Part shown: piece by piece, positions 1 through 10,216 of the stretch
Position numbering within the stretch: the first letter of the stretch is position 1
Layout: each line of letters opens with the position of its first letter
NCBI GenBank assembly: GCA_013397845.1
Contig: VZTG01004593.1
Span: forward strand, 636,150 to 700,149
Direction: 5' to 3'
From: Melanocharis versteri
Lineage: Eukaryota; Chordata; Aves; Passeriformes; Melanocharitidae
Length of the DNA stretch: 64,000 nucleotides
Translations under genes and position numbers: made by a program
Notes under the pieces: model-generated
What the model saw: only the letters and a program-made list of their open reading frames with translations
What the model was told of the DNA's origin: nothing
The model's database searches: none

Positions 1-3000
1 GACTGCAAACGTCTCTCGAATAGGCCAAATCAAAATACTGGAATTTAAAACCTTTCAAGAGTTCTGGGAGCCTTGATCTAGTCCCAAATTTTGCAGCAGG
101 AGCCCAGCCCTAACTTACACTTTGTTGGTATTATCCTATCTGTTTTATTATAATTCATAAAGGCTGCTGGGGTTCATGGTTTATGTAATTCATAAACAGA
201 TAAGTCAGAGTTTGAATGATGAGTTCACAGGCAAGAGATAAGACATCATTCATAAGTATTTGTTTAATCCTCTGCTTTCAAATGCGTGATATGCATGATT
301 TAACACATTAGGAAATGTCATCTCTTCCACCAGAGACCCAGCAGAGCTTTTCCATTCTTCTTAAGTCAGAGTCATATTTCAAATAACTGTACACATTGGC
401 ACAAAACCGCTAACTATGCCAGCACAGTCTTTATTACAGTGAAAATATGTATTGCTAACCATTTTCCCAGAAACGTACATTTTGCCTCTCCACTGGTGCC
501 ACATAATTGAGAATTACTGTCTTTTCTTCCCTGCTGGTGAAAAAAAACAGCCCTGGAGATTACCTTTTGTGTTGATATATTATGATGTAGAAACTTAACC
601 CACTGCAGTTGGGATTCCTGACCTAATTTATGGCATGAAGAGCAGAAATAAGGTCATGTAAATACATGAGGTAATTTCAGATGCTCCCCTCACGGATTGA
701 AGCAGAGTGTCAGAACAGTCACTTCTGATGTTTGCAAAAGCGCTGCTTAAACAGATCTACCAGCCTGGTGGTAGCCAAACATCTGTTCACAGAATGCTAT
801 ACTTCACGTTTTGTAAATACATAACTGTGCTAATGTAACACATTTTTATGTACTGCCACTTGGAAAACGCAACAAGAGACCAACAGGAACAACTTGTGAA
901 CAAATTATGTCTTTTAGCAGGGACAGATTTTTATAGCTATCCAATTACAAAAACACAGAAAAAAAAAGTGTTGCATAAATAGGATTTTATTTGGTTTTAA
1001 GACTTTTAACATGTTGGTTCAGAACGAATGAAACCAAGTGAAACAGACTAATGAAATCAAATACACAGCGATTAGCACCTCTTAAAAAGCTCTGCTATAG
1101 CACTGAGTGTGTACAGCATGTCTGAAAACAATCAAATCTAGGCTTACTTTAAATTTCTGTCTGTTACAAATCTATTATTGCCAATGTGCTAAATAGTTGG
1201 AAGGTATTTTCAAAACCTTAATTTATGCAGTGATCATTTAATATGATCACTATGTAGTGTACTAATTATTTATACCTCCATAGACTGCAAATTAAATTAC
1301 ACCCATTTACATGATTACTTTGGTCTTTAAGAAACTTTGCAAACACTTCAAATATAAACACATTGCAAGATGTGAAATGTGCAATTAAATTTTATTTAAT
1401 TTAAAATAAAGTTCTTTCTTATACTACTGAAATCTAAATTAAAGTACCCCTCTTCAACCCATCTAACACTGCCTCAATCATATTTTTCAGCCACTGGAAT
1501 AAGAAGTCGTCAAATCAAATAGTAAGTAATTTATGCCAAGCACAATTATTTATTTCCAAAAATAAGTTTTAAAGCTCTTTTCTTCATAAATATGAAGATG
1601 TACGTTCTAATTAATTCCAACAAAAAAGAAACCAGGGGATGAGTTCTCATGGTAAGTAGTGTATCCTCATCAAACCAAAAAATACACCTGAAAATTTAAA
1701 TGTATTTTCTCATTTTATTAAAAAGTCCCCCTCAAGTCTGGGAGTGCAGAGGATGTTACTACTGAATCAATAGAAACTCTCCAACTTGCCATACGCAGGT
1801 GTCTAATGGCTCCTTTCTGAGCTGATACAACAGGCTTAACCTCAGCATTTCTTTACAGGTGAAGGTTAAACAGCTGAGGAGGCTTTAGCCGATAGAAACC
1901 CCCAATAATTTATGGGAGAAAGGCACAATCTGAGGAACTGATAACTGTCAAGTGTAAACTACATTTGTTTTCTAGCCAGAAAACATCCATGAGCACTATG
2001 CAGATCTCAAAAATAGTACAGGGATAAGCAGCCAGCAGCTGGAAAGCTGCAGAGTTTATGCTGTTTCATTGTACCCTGAAATGAAATTAAGATTCTGCAT
2101 TCTACCAACAGCAATGAAATGAAATTCCCAGCCCGTGACTTATTGACTCATTCAGTATTGCCTAATTGCTTTCAGTAGCCTGCAAAACATGGAGTTACAT
2201 ACCAACATTGGCTCCTGGAAAGACAAATGACTAAAAATTAACTTGTTCTGTCTATGCCGAATAATAGTAAGGGCTTTGAATTGGAAGTGTGGACATGTGC
2301 ACAGAGCTGTAAAGATCTATTTCCCTTTGCTTTTATCTTGCTTAGGCCGATCTTTTAATTCTTCAGCTGTCAGATCACCTGCGCTACACTCCATGTACAG
2401 ATTTTTTTAAAAATACTCCTCTTGCCTTCACTATGTGCCCTCTAAACCATATATCCCCTCAAAGCTGTTTTTATGTTTTGCTAAACTTTTTTTTCTGGCT
2501 TTCTACAGACTTGGGATAGTGCCATAGCCTACAAATGACCTCCCTGTCTTCAAAGTCCTTCTGAAAATGACTTCTTCCACGAATGCCTATCAGCATTAAT
2601 CACCCACAGGCAGCAGTGTGTATAAAGACATCATTTCAGCTTTGAGATTGAAAACATGTGAGGTCACTGGTACATGAGAGGAGAAATTTGATCTGCATTC
2701 TCTCTCTAAAATGGAGTACAGGCTTCTTGAGGTAGGAGACACATCACACTCTGTGCTGAAGCACTGTGTTTAAAGGCCAGGAAAGGTGAACGCTTGAATA
2801 GATAAGAGATCTGAACTAGTATTTAGCCTCATTCAGTAGTTTTACTTGGGGAATGCATATTTAGTGCCTTTTTTTCTAATACCTAGCAATTATACATCGC
2901 AAAGTGGTCTGTTGAGGGCTGTTTTCCAAACTGCAGTTTTAAGTAGAAATCTCCTCAGCAGATTGAAAGGCTTGCCAGTGAAACTGGACATTTGCTCCCT

Positions 3001-4919
3001 TCTCCTCTTACAGGCCAGACAGATGTGCTTCCCTCTGCAGGAGTCCTTTCACAGGACTCTGCACAAATTTATGACAAAAGAAGGTATTTGGTCTCACAGT
3101 GTGTCTTTAGCTGGAGAGCCCATGGCAAGAGGATTTGGTGGATCCTAAAGGTTTACACATCTTAAATAAAAGGCAGTTAAAATAACAGAATAAAAAACTG
3201 CCACAGGATATTAAGCATAAAGATCCCACTCTTGGCTTAGGAAGTCTCTCATCAGCAAATCCCTAAGGCTGAGAGTGGACACCAGGAAAATGTTGTATGA
3301 TGTGAGAGAAAATGCAGACTCGTAATAAATCATGTTGGGCTGCACAGTGGGCTCCACACCTCCTGCCTACTGGCACCACAACTGTTCCTGCAGAGCCAGT
3401 TCTCCACAGTCCTCTATGTCTCCTTCCACCTCAGGAGGAACCCCCACGTCACAGCTGCTATGTGGGCCCATGCTGTTACACTAATTTGTGTGGTATGATT
3501 GCAATTTTGCTACCTGGAGCTTCTGCATGTTTAGGCATGAATAAAGCAGAAAAGGTTCAGTATTCTCCCTCACCAACTTTTCTTACACACAGGGATCCAG
3601 TTTCTGAAATGCTGCAGTTGAGGCTGTGACCACAGTTCTGCCAGAGGCAGGAGAGGGTGGCGCTACTAAATCACAGCAAAACAAACCTCAGTATGCATCC
3701 ACTCTTTAATCCCACTTGTACATTCCACATCCCCATTTTAAGTATTATTCCACGTTCCGTATATTTGCCAAGACAATGTCCTATCTAGCTGCAATCACAG
3801 CTTTGTGATACCACAAGGGATATAATTCTTTTAAGAATGGTGGAACACATACAAATGAATTGTAATAGTGAAACCCTGAACCCACCAAACAGAAGAGACT
3901 GCCTCTGAGTCATCCCTGCAAAGAAACCCATAAAACCTGATCAATAGCACTGATGCAAACACCTTATTTAGTCACAGACTTTTTCTGTCTAACGCATCTG
4001 AAACATATTTTTGAAAACACAAAACCCTTCCTCACACAGAAGTATGTCCAAAGAAAAATGTATTTAAAAACCAAGGACAACAGAGATACGACTCTGGGAT
4101 TTGTCTAAAAACAAGGGAGGAAAATGATTGGCAGCAAAAAGGAGAGAAAGGGACCAATGGGCCTGCTAAGCTGTATACTTAGCAGTTCTGCCACAAAGGT
4201 TTGCAAGGTTTCATGTTTCCAACAAGATTTTAGCACCACTCTGTTTTTTTTCTCCTTGTCAGCACCAGCTGCTGTGGCAAAGCAATTCTAAGCATTCACC
4301 TTCTCTTCTGTTCTTGCCATTATTGTAGCAATGCCAGGATGGATGAATGTTGTACTACAATCCTCTGATTACTATTGTTTCTATGACCAATCTTGTGAGT
4401 CTCAGCGTATTTTAAAATCTTAACTCCTGGAGTTGTATGATTGTAATTTCAACCTCCATTATTAAAAGAAGCTCACCTTTAAAGAAACAAATCTGTTAAA
4501 TGAGAGCCTGAAAAGATTCAACATCAAAAGGCTAATGAAATGAATGCCCTTGATACTTTTATACGCCATTCTCATAGTATTTGGTGTCTCTGATTAATGA
4601 GTGAGTTTTGATAGGATCAGCAAAAGTGCTGCCAGCAAGGAGTGAGCAGAGATGAGGGAACAGCAAAGGAGGGCACACACAAACATAACAAGAAGCCTGA
4701 CTGTGGACAGAGAGTGATGAGAAAAGAGGAACTCATCAGAAAGGACGATACAGCCTGACAGCTGACATAACTAAAACATATGAACTCATTATTTTTGAAA
4801 AATACTCCTCTTTTCTAGTAATACATCTCAGAAATGACTTCTCCATTATAAGCATTCATTTGTTAAAAAAGAAAGAAGAACAGTTAGAAAAATATAAATC
4901 TTCTTTAAGGAATGCTTAC
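1..4919 (-). other. TENM3: Intron downstream of the propeller microexon (3' part outside)
   Basis: Starts with donor GTAAGC and runs off the window. I searched the minus strand for the next propeller exon and found no segment with the expected sequence. No repeat family is clearly recognised. The stretch is AT-rich and unique by eye. Confidence 0.8.
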
Positions 4920-4940
4920 CTATGTCTAAAATCTTTATTT
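4920..4940 (-). CDS. TENM3: Teneurin-3 21-bp alternative microexon (beta-propeller)
   Basis: A phase 2-2 microexon. Joined to the preceding AG it reads R-NKDFRH plus the first two bases of a Ser codon, so inclusion adds the seven residues NKDFRHS between propeller blades 1 and 2. The acceptor is GCTCCCACCAAG and the donor GTAAGC. This is the second known alternative site of teneurins. In family studies the insert controls homophilic adhesion (teneurin-3) and latrophilin-dependent trans-adhesion (teneurin-2). The NKDFRHS form, with Arg, is the one I associate with TENM3. The next constitutive exon, expected to begin SNPAH or NNPAH, is not found downstream in the window. Confidence 0.93.
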
Positions 4941-5338
4941 CTTGGTGGGAGCAAGTAAAAAAGAACAGAAAAACATTATTAGACAAACATTCAGAAAGGA
5001 TGTTAAAAGATGAGAAGAAGGCAACATTTACATCTATCATTAGTGAAGTGGTGAATGATTGTCCCTTGTCCACTTACGTTGACCATGTACATTAACTCTT
5101 AAAATCTGCAGAATTATTACATTTAGATAAGCATAGTTAAAATATTTTATGAGGATAAAATGTTTTCACTACAGTTTTAAATACTCTTTCAAATGTTTTA
5201 AAATCTTTTGACTCAACTTCCGTTTTGTTCCCAAAAGCTTACAAACTCAAACTTACACAATGTCAGAAATCTATTCAATACTTTAATTTGCCACAGTAAT
5301 TCGTAACTCCAAAAGTCCAGCATGAGAAAAGATCATAC
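4941..5338 (-). other. TENM3: Intron, 398 bp
   Basis: Short AT-rich intron before the 21-bp microexon. Near its 3' end it has a pyrimidine tract and a UGC triplet about 11 bases before the acceptor. Confidence 0.88.
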
Positions 5339-5588
5339 CTTAGCTCCAGAACACTAGTTACGTTTCCAGATGGGAATATCCGCCGAACGTAGTTGAAATC
5401 CCCCACGTACAGACTGCCATCTATCCCACAAGCTAAGGCAACCGGAGCCAATAATTTATTACCATCAGCTTGACCATTACAACTTGGACAGGAGATGCTG
5501 CGTCTTCTACCGTTGCCCATAATGCTGCTAACAACTGGGGGTTGCTGAGATATAAATTGATTTTCACCATTCCCTTTGTAGAGGATTC
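5339..5588 (-). CDS. TENM3: Teneurin-3 exon: start of the NHL beta-propeller
   Basis: This 250-nt exon runs from phase 1 to phase 2 with donor GTATGA. It encodes [20 protein letters not shown], then [20 protein letters not shown], and [20 protein letters not shown] up to [22 protein letters not shown]. The last part is the first NHL repeat ([14 protein letters not shown] pattern) of the six-bladed propeller that binds partner teneurins and contributes to latrophilin-dependent adhesion. One N-glycosylation sequon (NVT) is present. The MGNG methionine is internal, not a start. The exon ends with two bases of a codon that becomes Arg if the following microexon is included. Confidence 0.95.
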
Positions 5589-7879
5589 CTGGCAGGTAAT
5601 ATAGAAAAAAACCAAAACAAAACCCAATAACATTTATAAAAACTCTGAATGCATAGACATAAAATGATGCAAAAGTATTCTAAATATTCTTTTAGCTGCT
5701 TAGTGTAAGTTTAATGAATTTTAATTGTTTCACCACCATATTTTTCTCACTACAAATAACAACTTTATTAAAACATCTATAGTTATATTTAGGTCACAAA
5801 CATGCAAACATTAGATTATCTTGTCAAAAAAATTTAGTAGAAACAGTAAACATTGTAGCTCTTAAAACCCCAAAATGTTTTCAGTCATTATTTTTAAATG
5901 TTAATGATTTTTATAGTCATAATTCAGAATAAAAATTGTCATGTTGTAGGAAATGTAAAGCATATAGATGAAAGGAAGGTCTGTGTTCCTACACCTTCAC
6001 AGTTTTGAAAAAACACAGAAAGGACTGAAATTCTAATGTTCTTTACAAAAAAAGAAAAAAAAAGTATTTGCAAATTGAATTCCTAAAGTCCTAGTATAAC
6101 TAAATATTAATATCATGTCAAATGTAATCTGAAGTGGATTACTGTTGCAAATTGTAAGTATTAATTAAAGAGCCACTTCAAAAAGTTGTAGGTTGCCTCA
6201 ATTTTACATTATAAAAGATTCTTTACTCAGCTCACAACAAAAGCGTTCCTCTGGCAACAAAGTCTGCCTCAATACCGTATCTGCAGTTATAGGCAGTTAT
6301 TAAAAATGTCAAAACAACAAAAAAAATGTGGTGGCAGGCCAACCTGCCTCTAAAACTTAATTCTGCTTCGAGGCATGAAAGAAACAATAATTTTGTGAAG
6401 ACAAATCAATGTGCCAGCAGTATTTTTCTTCCTTATAGCCTCCGTAGGAAATCTGAGAGGAAAAATGGATGCTTTATGTTAAATCTTCAGTCTTGGGGGT
6501 GAAAAAAAAAAAGTTAAAGTATTGCCAGGACCCTCATTGTTCAATCTCATGATGAATCCATTAAGGAGTCCTCTACAAATGGTCAGCTATTACGGTTCTA
6601 CTCGTAAGTCACCATATGTCTTTCTGTGGTATAATCCATGTAAACCACACGTCACTTTGTACTATACAGAGATCTGGGTTTTATTGATTGCATGCCCAGA
6701 GTTTCATGCAGTTTGGAGCTGATGGATACAGTAATCTTTTGAGAAGTTTAGAAGAAATTTAAGGTGGGTTTCTCTTCCCCTCCTAACTCCCAAAGTGCAC
6801 GATTTGTACTGAAAGGTATGAGAAAAAATACTTTGCTTTCCTCTTTAAATGTTTTAGGTGTCTTCACTGCTTTTAATGTTATAAAATGCAAGAGATTATA
6901 AATGTAAAACCAATATACATGATAAAATTGGAAAAAATGAAAATGGTTTATGGAAACCTAATGGCAAGTAATCTAAATAAGTAATCTAAATCAAAAGAGG
7001 AAGAATGTATTTTTCATGAATAGTTAAAACCAGAATGCATTAACAGTATACGAAATCCCCTCTCCTATGATTACATCATTTATGACAATCATGGCACTAT
7101 AATTTTGCCTGAAATAGCTGAGTTCTACAATTTTCATCAGAGGAATTCTAGAAGTCAGCACAGTGCACCATTGCACCTGATTTATTCTGTCATTACCTTG
7201 AAAAATTGGTCCTTCACATTTCTCCTCTATTATCACAGACTAAAAGATGTACATTAGACTATTTACTGTAGCAGTTTGGATTTCCGTGCAAACACTGTCT
7301 GCACTCTCTTCTGAATAGATTTATGCATCTCATCCACCTTGTCACTACAACTCTCCACTTGGTTTATTCAATTAGACACATGACACTTTGAAAAGTCATT
7401 ACTTGTCAAATGTACTCTTTAACATAATTTAAAGCCACCATCAATTTACCTAGTGAACAGAATCAATCTTACACATGTGTTTATAATTATAGCTCTTTAC
7501 ATTTTTAGATGGATTACTTTACAATAATTCGCACAGTTTTTGTTTTTTTTTTTACATTTTAAATTATGCGCAATGACACCTTTTCCCTTGATTTGGTTAC
7601 CTTGTTTCCTTACCAGTCAGAAGGAATGCTTAAGGTGTGGACTACTGTGTCACACATAATAAGCTTGTGTACTAGGGGGAGACCTTCACAGGACATCAGG
7701 TACTGCAGAAGTGATGATCTTCCTGATAATTACTCTGGATTCCTCTGTTGCATGAAAGTTCAGTGCTACAACTACACTTTAAGCCATGTGACCGTTTATT
7801 TCACCTTTCCTACAAGCTTCCAGCCAGGTTTTCCAAATTTCTTCCTGTTCAGTGTTGAGCTGAGGTTTCCTTAGCACGG

Positions 7880-8832
7880 CACCCTATAAACAGTTGCTGA
7901 GTAGCATGCTGGACAAATATACTTTGATGCCAAAGTTACTGTGCAACAGCAAATTGCAGCCAGAGAGAGGAGGGAGATATGAGCAAGCAATAGCTCTGCA
8001 GACAGCAAGGTCTGCAGGAGAGGGAGGAGGTGCTGCAGGTGCCAGAGCTGAGATTCCCCTGCAGCCCACGGGAGAAGGCCATGGTGAGGCAGCTGTGCCC
8101 CTGCAGAACATGAGGGTCCATGGTGGAGCACATATCCACCTGAAGGACCCATGCCAGAGCAAGGGGATGCCCAAAGGAGGCTGGGACCCTGTGGGAGGCT
8201 CACACTGGAGCAGGCTCTTGGCAGAGCCTCTAAAAACACGGAGAGAGGAGCCCGTGCTGGAGCAGGTTTGCCACCAGGACTTGTAACCCCACGGGGGACT
8301 CACGCTGCAGCCATCTGTTCCTGAAATACTGCAGCCCACAGAGCAGGCCCACACTGGAGCAGTTGAGAAGAACTGCAGCCCGTGGGAAGGACTCACACTG
8401 GAGAAGTTCATGGAGACTGTCTACTGTGGGAGGGAGCCCATGCTGGAGCAGAGCAGAGTGTGAGGAGTCCCTCCCCCGAGGAGGAAGGAGCGACAGAGAC
8501 AGGGTGTGATGAACTGATCACAGCCCCCATTCCCTGTGTCCCTGCACCACTGGCAAGGAGGAGGCAGAGAATTCGGGAGTAAAGTTAAGCCTGGAAAGGA
8601 GGGAAGATTGGGGAACTTGTTTCCAAGATTTGGTTTTCTTTGTCACTACACTACTGTACTGTAGTAAACTAATTTTCCCAAGTCAATTCTGTTCTGCCCA
8701 TGACAGTGACTGCTGAATGATCTGTCCCTGTCCTTATCTCAACCCATAAGCCTTTCATTCTGTTTTCTCTCCCCTGTCCAGCTGGGGAGTGACTAGGTGG
8801 CTTTGGTGTCCAGCCAGAGTCAACCCACCACA
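7880..8832 (+). mobile_element. LTR-like avian retroviral repeat (probable solo LTR)
   Basis: A GC-richer block unlike the surrounding intron. It holds a degenerate internal repeat in which CTGCAGCCC and CTGGAGCAG-type units recur every 40-100 bp (8200-8450), then a 'GAGGAGGAAGGAGCGACAGA' segment, and a 3' part with AGATTTGGTTTTCTTTGTCA and CCTTATCTCAACCCATAAGC that ends CCAACCCACCACA-like at 8832. I recognise this general organisation from long terminal repeats common in bird genomes. No gag, pol or env coding sequence is seen, so it looks like a solo LTR. The family name and 5' end are uncertain. Reading frames inside it are not genes. Confidence 0.55.
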
Positions 8833-8913
8833 GCATATCCAACACAGATTGTTTGATGAATTTATTAATGCATATGTATTTATAGGATGAAGAAGCATGA
8901 CATTCAATGTAAA

Positions 8914-9085
8914 TCATAGAAACACAGAATATCCTGAGGTGGAAGGGACCCACAGGATTACTGATTCCAACTCCTGGCCCTGCACAGGACAACCCCAAGA
9001 ATCACACCGTGTGCCTGAGAGCATTGTCCTAATACTTTCTGCCAACTCTGACTGGCTTGGTGATGTGACCACTTCCCTGGGGAGC
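8914..9085 (-). repeat. CR1 LINE 3' fragment, same sense as TENM3
   Basis: On the plus strand it reads as the reverse complement of a CR1 3' end: TCATAGAAACACAGAATATC, then GGTGGAAGGGACCCACAGGA and CCTGCACAGGACAACCCCAA. The element therefore points in the direction of the gene, with its 3' end at 8914. Only about 170 bp are present. Confidence 0.9.
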
Positions 9086-9236
9086 CAGGGAAGCTCAAAG
9101 CACTTACCATATGCAAAATGTTCTAAAATTTCTTTTTTAAAAAAAACAGAGCAAGTAGTCTAAAAGTTTGAATGAGAGAACTGAAGTGCAGTGCAGTGGA
9201 GCAGTCACACTACCAAGAAGAAAACGAACTCCTTAC

Positions 9237-9380
9237 CATTCTGAACATCCAATACATGATGCTTATCCAATGTCCAACCACCCATGTTGGAGGCATCCAG
9301 TTCATAACCCTGCAAAATGGCAGTCCGCTTTTCCCAAAGAGTTAGATCCAAGCAAGACTCATACTCGTAACCTACAGACA
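9237..9380 (-). CDS. TENM3: Teneurin-3 exon: FN-plug, part 3
   Basis: A phase 1-1 exon of 144 nt encoding [20 protein letters not shown], then [20 protein letters not shown] and HHVLDVQN. These sequences belong to the plug-to-propeller junction. The WEKRTA-x-LQG-x-ELD and [11 protein letters not shown] motifs are conserved in the family, and the Asn-Met/Tyr choices fit TENM3. The donor is GTAAGG. It sits about 150 bp from a short CR1 copy in the following intron. Confidence 0.95.
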
Positions 9381-9948
9381 CTGAAATAACAGCACATGTC
9401 CTCATTAAGTACAGGATCTCATTCTGAAGAAGAGTTTAAAGAATGTGATTTCCTTAAACTACATACAGTCTTTTGCTCTCCTAGGATACATGAAAATTCC
9501 TATGGCTTCTCAGGCATGTTGAAAATACTAACCAGAATTTTGGGTTATTAAAATATTTGTAGTTATTTAGAGTAAATTACTTAAGACAGGTACAGAGGAA
9601 AGCCATTCTGTGATGTAAGTCAGACTGCTATTGTGCTTTACTTAAAGTACATAGAGTGTGCAGACTAAACACCATAATGTATTATTAGGCTGAGGGCGAC
9701 TTCATGGGAAGGAATAGAAGTCAAAAACGTCACTTTTCATGTGAATGAAAAGTGGTTTCTTCTTCCTCCTGAAAGAAATTTTTCTCATCTTTCAAAGCTT
9801 AGATTGGTATTTTTTAATATGTTTTAATATCCACTGATATAATTTTTTTCTGCAAAACATTTTCTACTTAATGAATGCAAGCAATTGAGGTGTGCTTCTC
9901 TATGTTCAAGACAACACTAGAAGTGCAAAAATCTTCTGTAACACATAC
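9381..9948 (-). other. TENM3: Intron, 568 bp
   Basis: AT-rich spacer with nothing else recognised. Confidence 0.9.
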
Positions 9949-10216
9949 CAACAGCTTCAGATAATCCGTAGACTCTCTGATTGTATGCATCAGTTTTATC
10001 CCATATGAAGGTGTATGCTAGATTTGGGGATGCAGGGAACCATTTTTGGAAAAGTCTTCCCACCACTGCCACCATAAGATGAACCTTCATTAAATTAAAT
10101 GGTATAACAGATTGGGTCATAGTAATCTTCAGTACAGATTTATATCCTGCAGCCCTGGAGCTCAAGTATGATAACTTCAAATCAGTTCCTGGTATTGTTG
10201 TTTCTTCATGAAGTAC
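9949..10216 (-). CDS. TENM3: Teneurin-3 exon: FN-plug, part 2
   Basis: This 268-nt exon runs from phase 0 to phase 1 with donor GTATGT. It encodes VLHEETTIPGTDLKLSYLSS and on through KITMTQSVIPFNLMKVHLMV, GRLFQKWFPASPNLAYTF and IWDKTDAYNQRVYGLSEAV. The segment SPNLAYTFIWDKTDAYNQ is nearly invariant in teneurins and belongs to the plug domain packed against the propeller. The start at 10216 directly follows the acceptor and continues the preceding ETQ with VLHEE. Confidence 0.95.

Larger units (their letters stand above)
5589..9236 (-). other. TENM3: Intron, 3.6 kb, holding an LTR-like repeat and a CR1 fragment
   Basis: From its 5' side it contains a short sense-oriented CR1 piece (about 8914-9085) and then an LTR-like avian repeat (about 7880-8832). 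The remainder (5589-7880) is AT-rich unique sequence with a duplicated AGTAATCTAAAT near 6966. Confidence 0.85.

Noticed and set aside
1..4919. Search for the next propeller exon after the 21-bp microexon
   Set aside because: No segment reads as SNPAH/NNPAH followed by YYLATDP with splice borders. The intron runs off the window.
5275..5520. Frame starting MGNGRRRS as a separate small protein
   Set aside because: It is the middle of the first propeller exon. The coding sequence continues upstream to 5588, and the last residues run through the donor into intron.
7884..8411. 175-codon open frame on the minus strand, and overlapping frames on both strands
   Set aside because: It falls wholly inside the GC-richer LTR-like repeat, where low stop density is expected. 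Composition is biased and no family is recognised.
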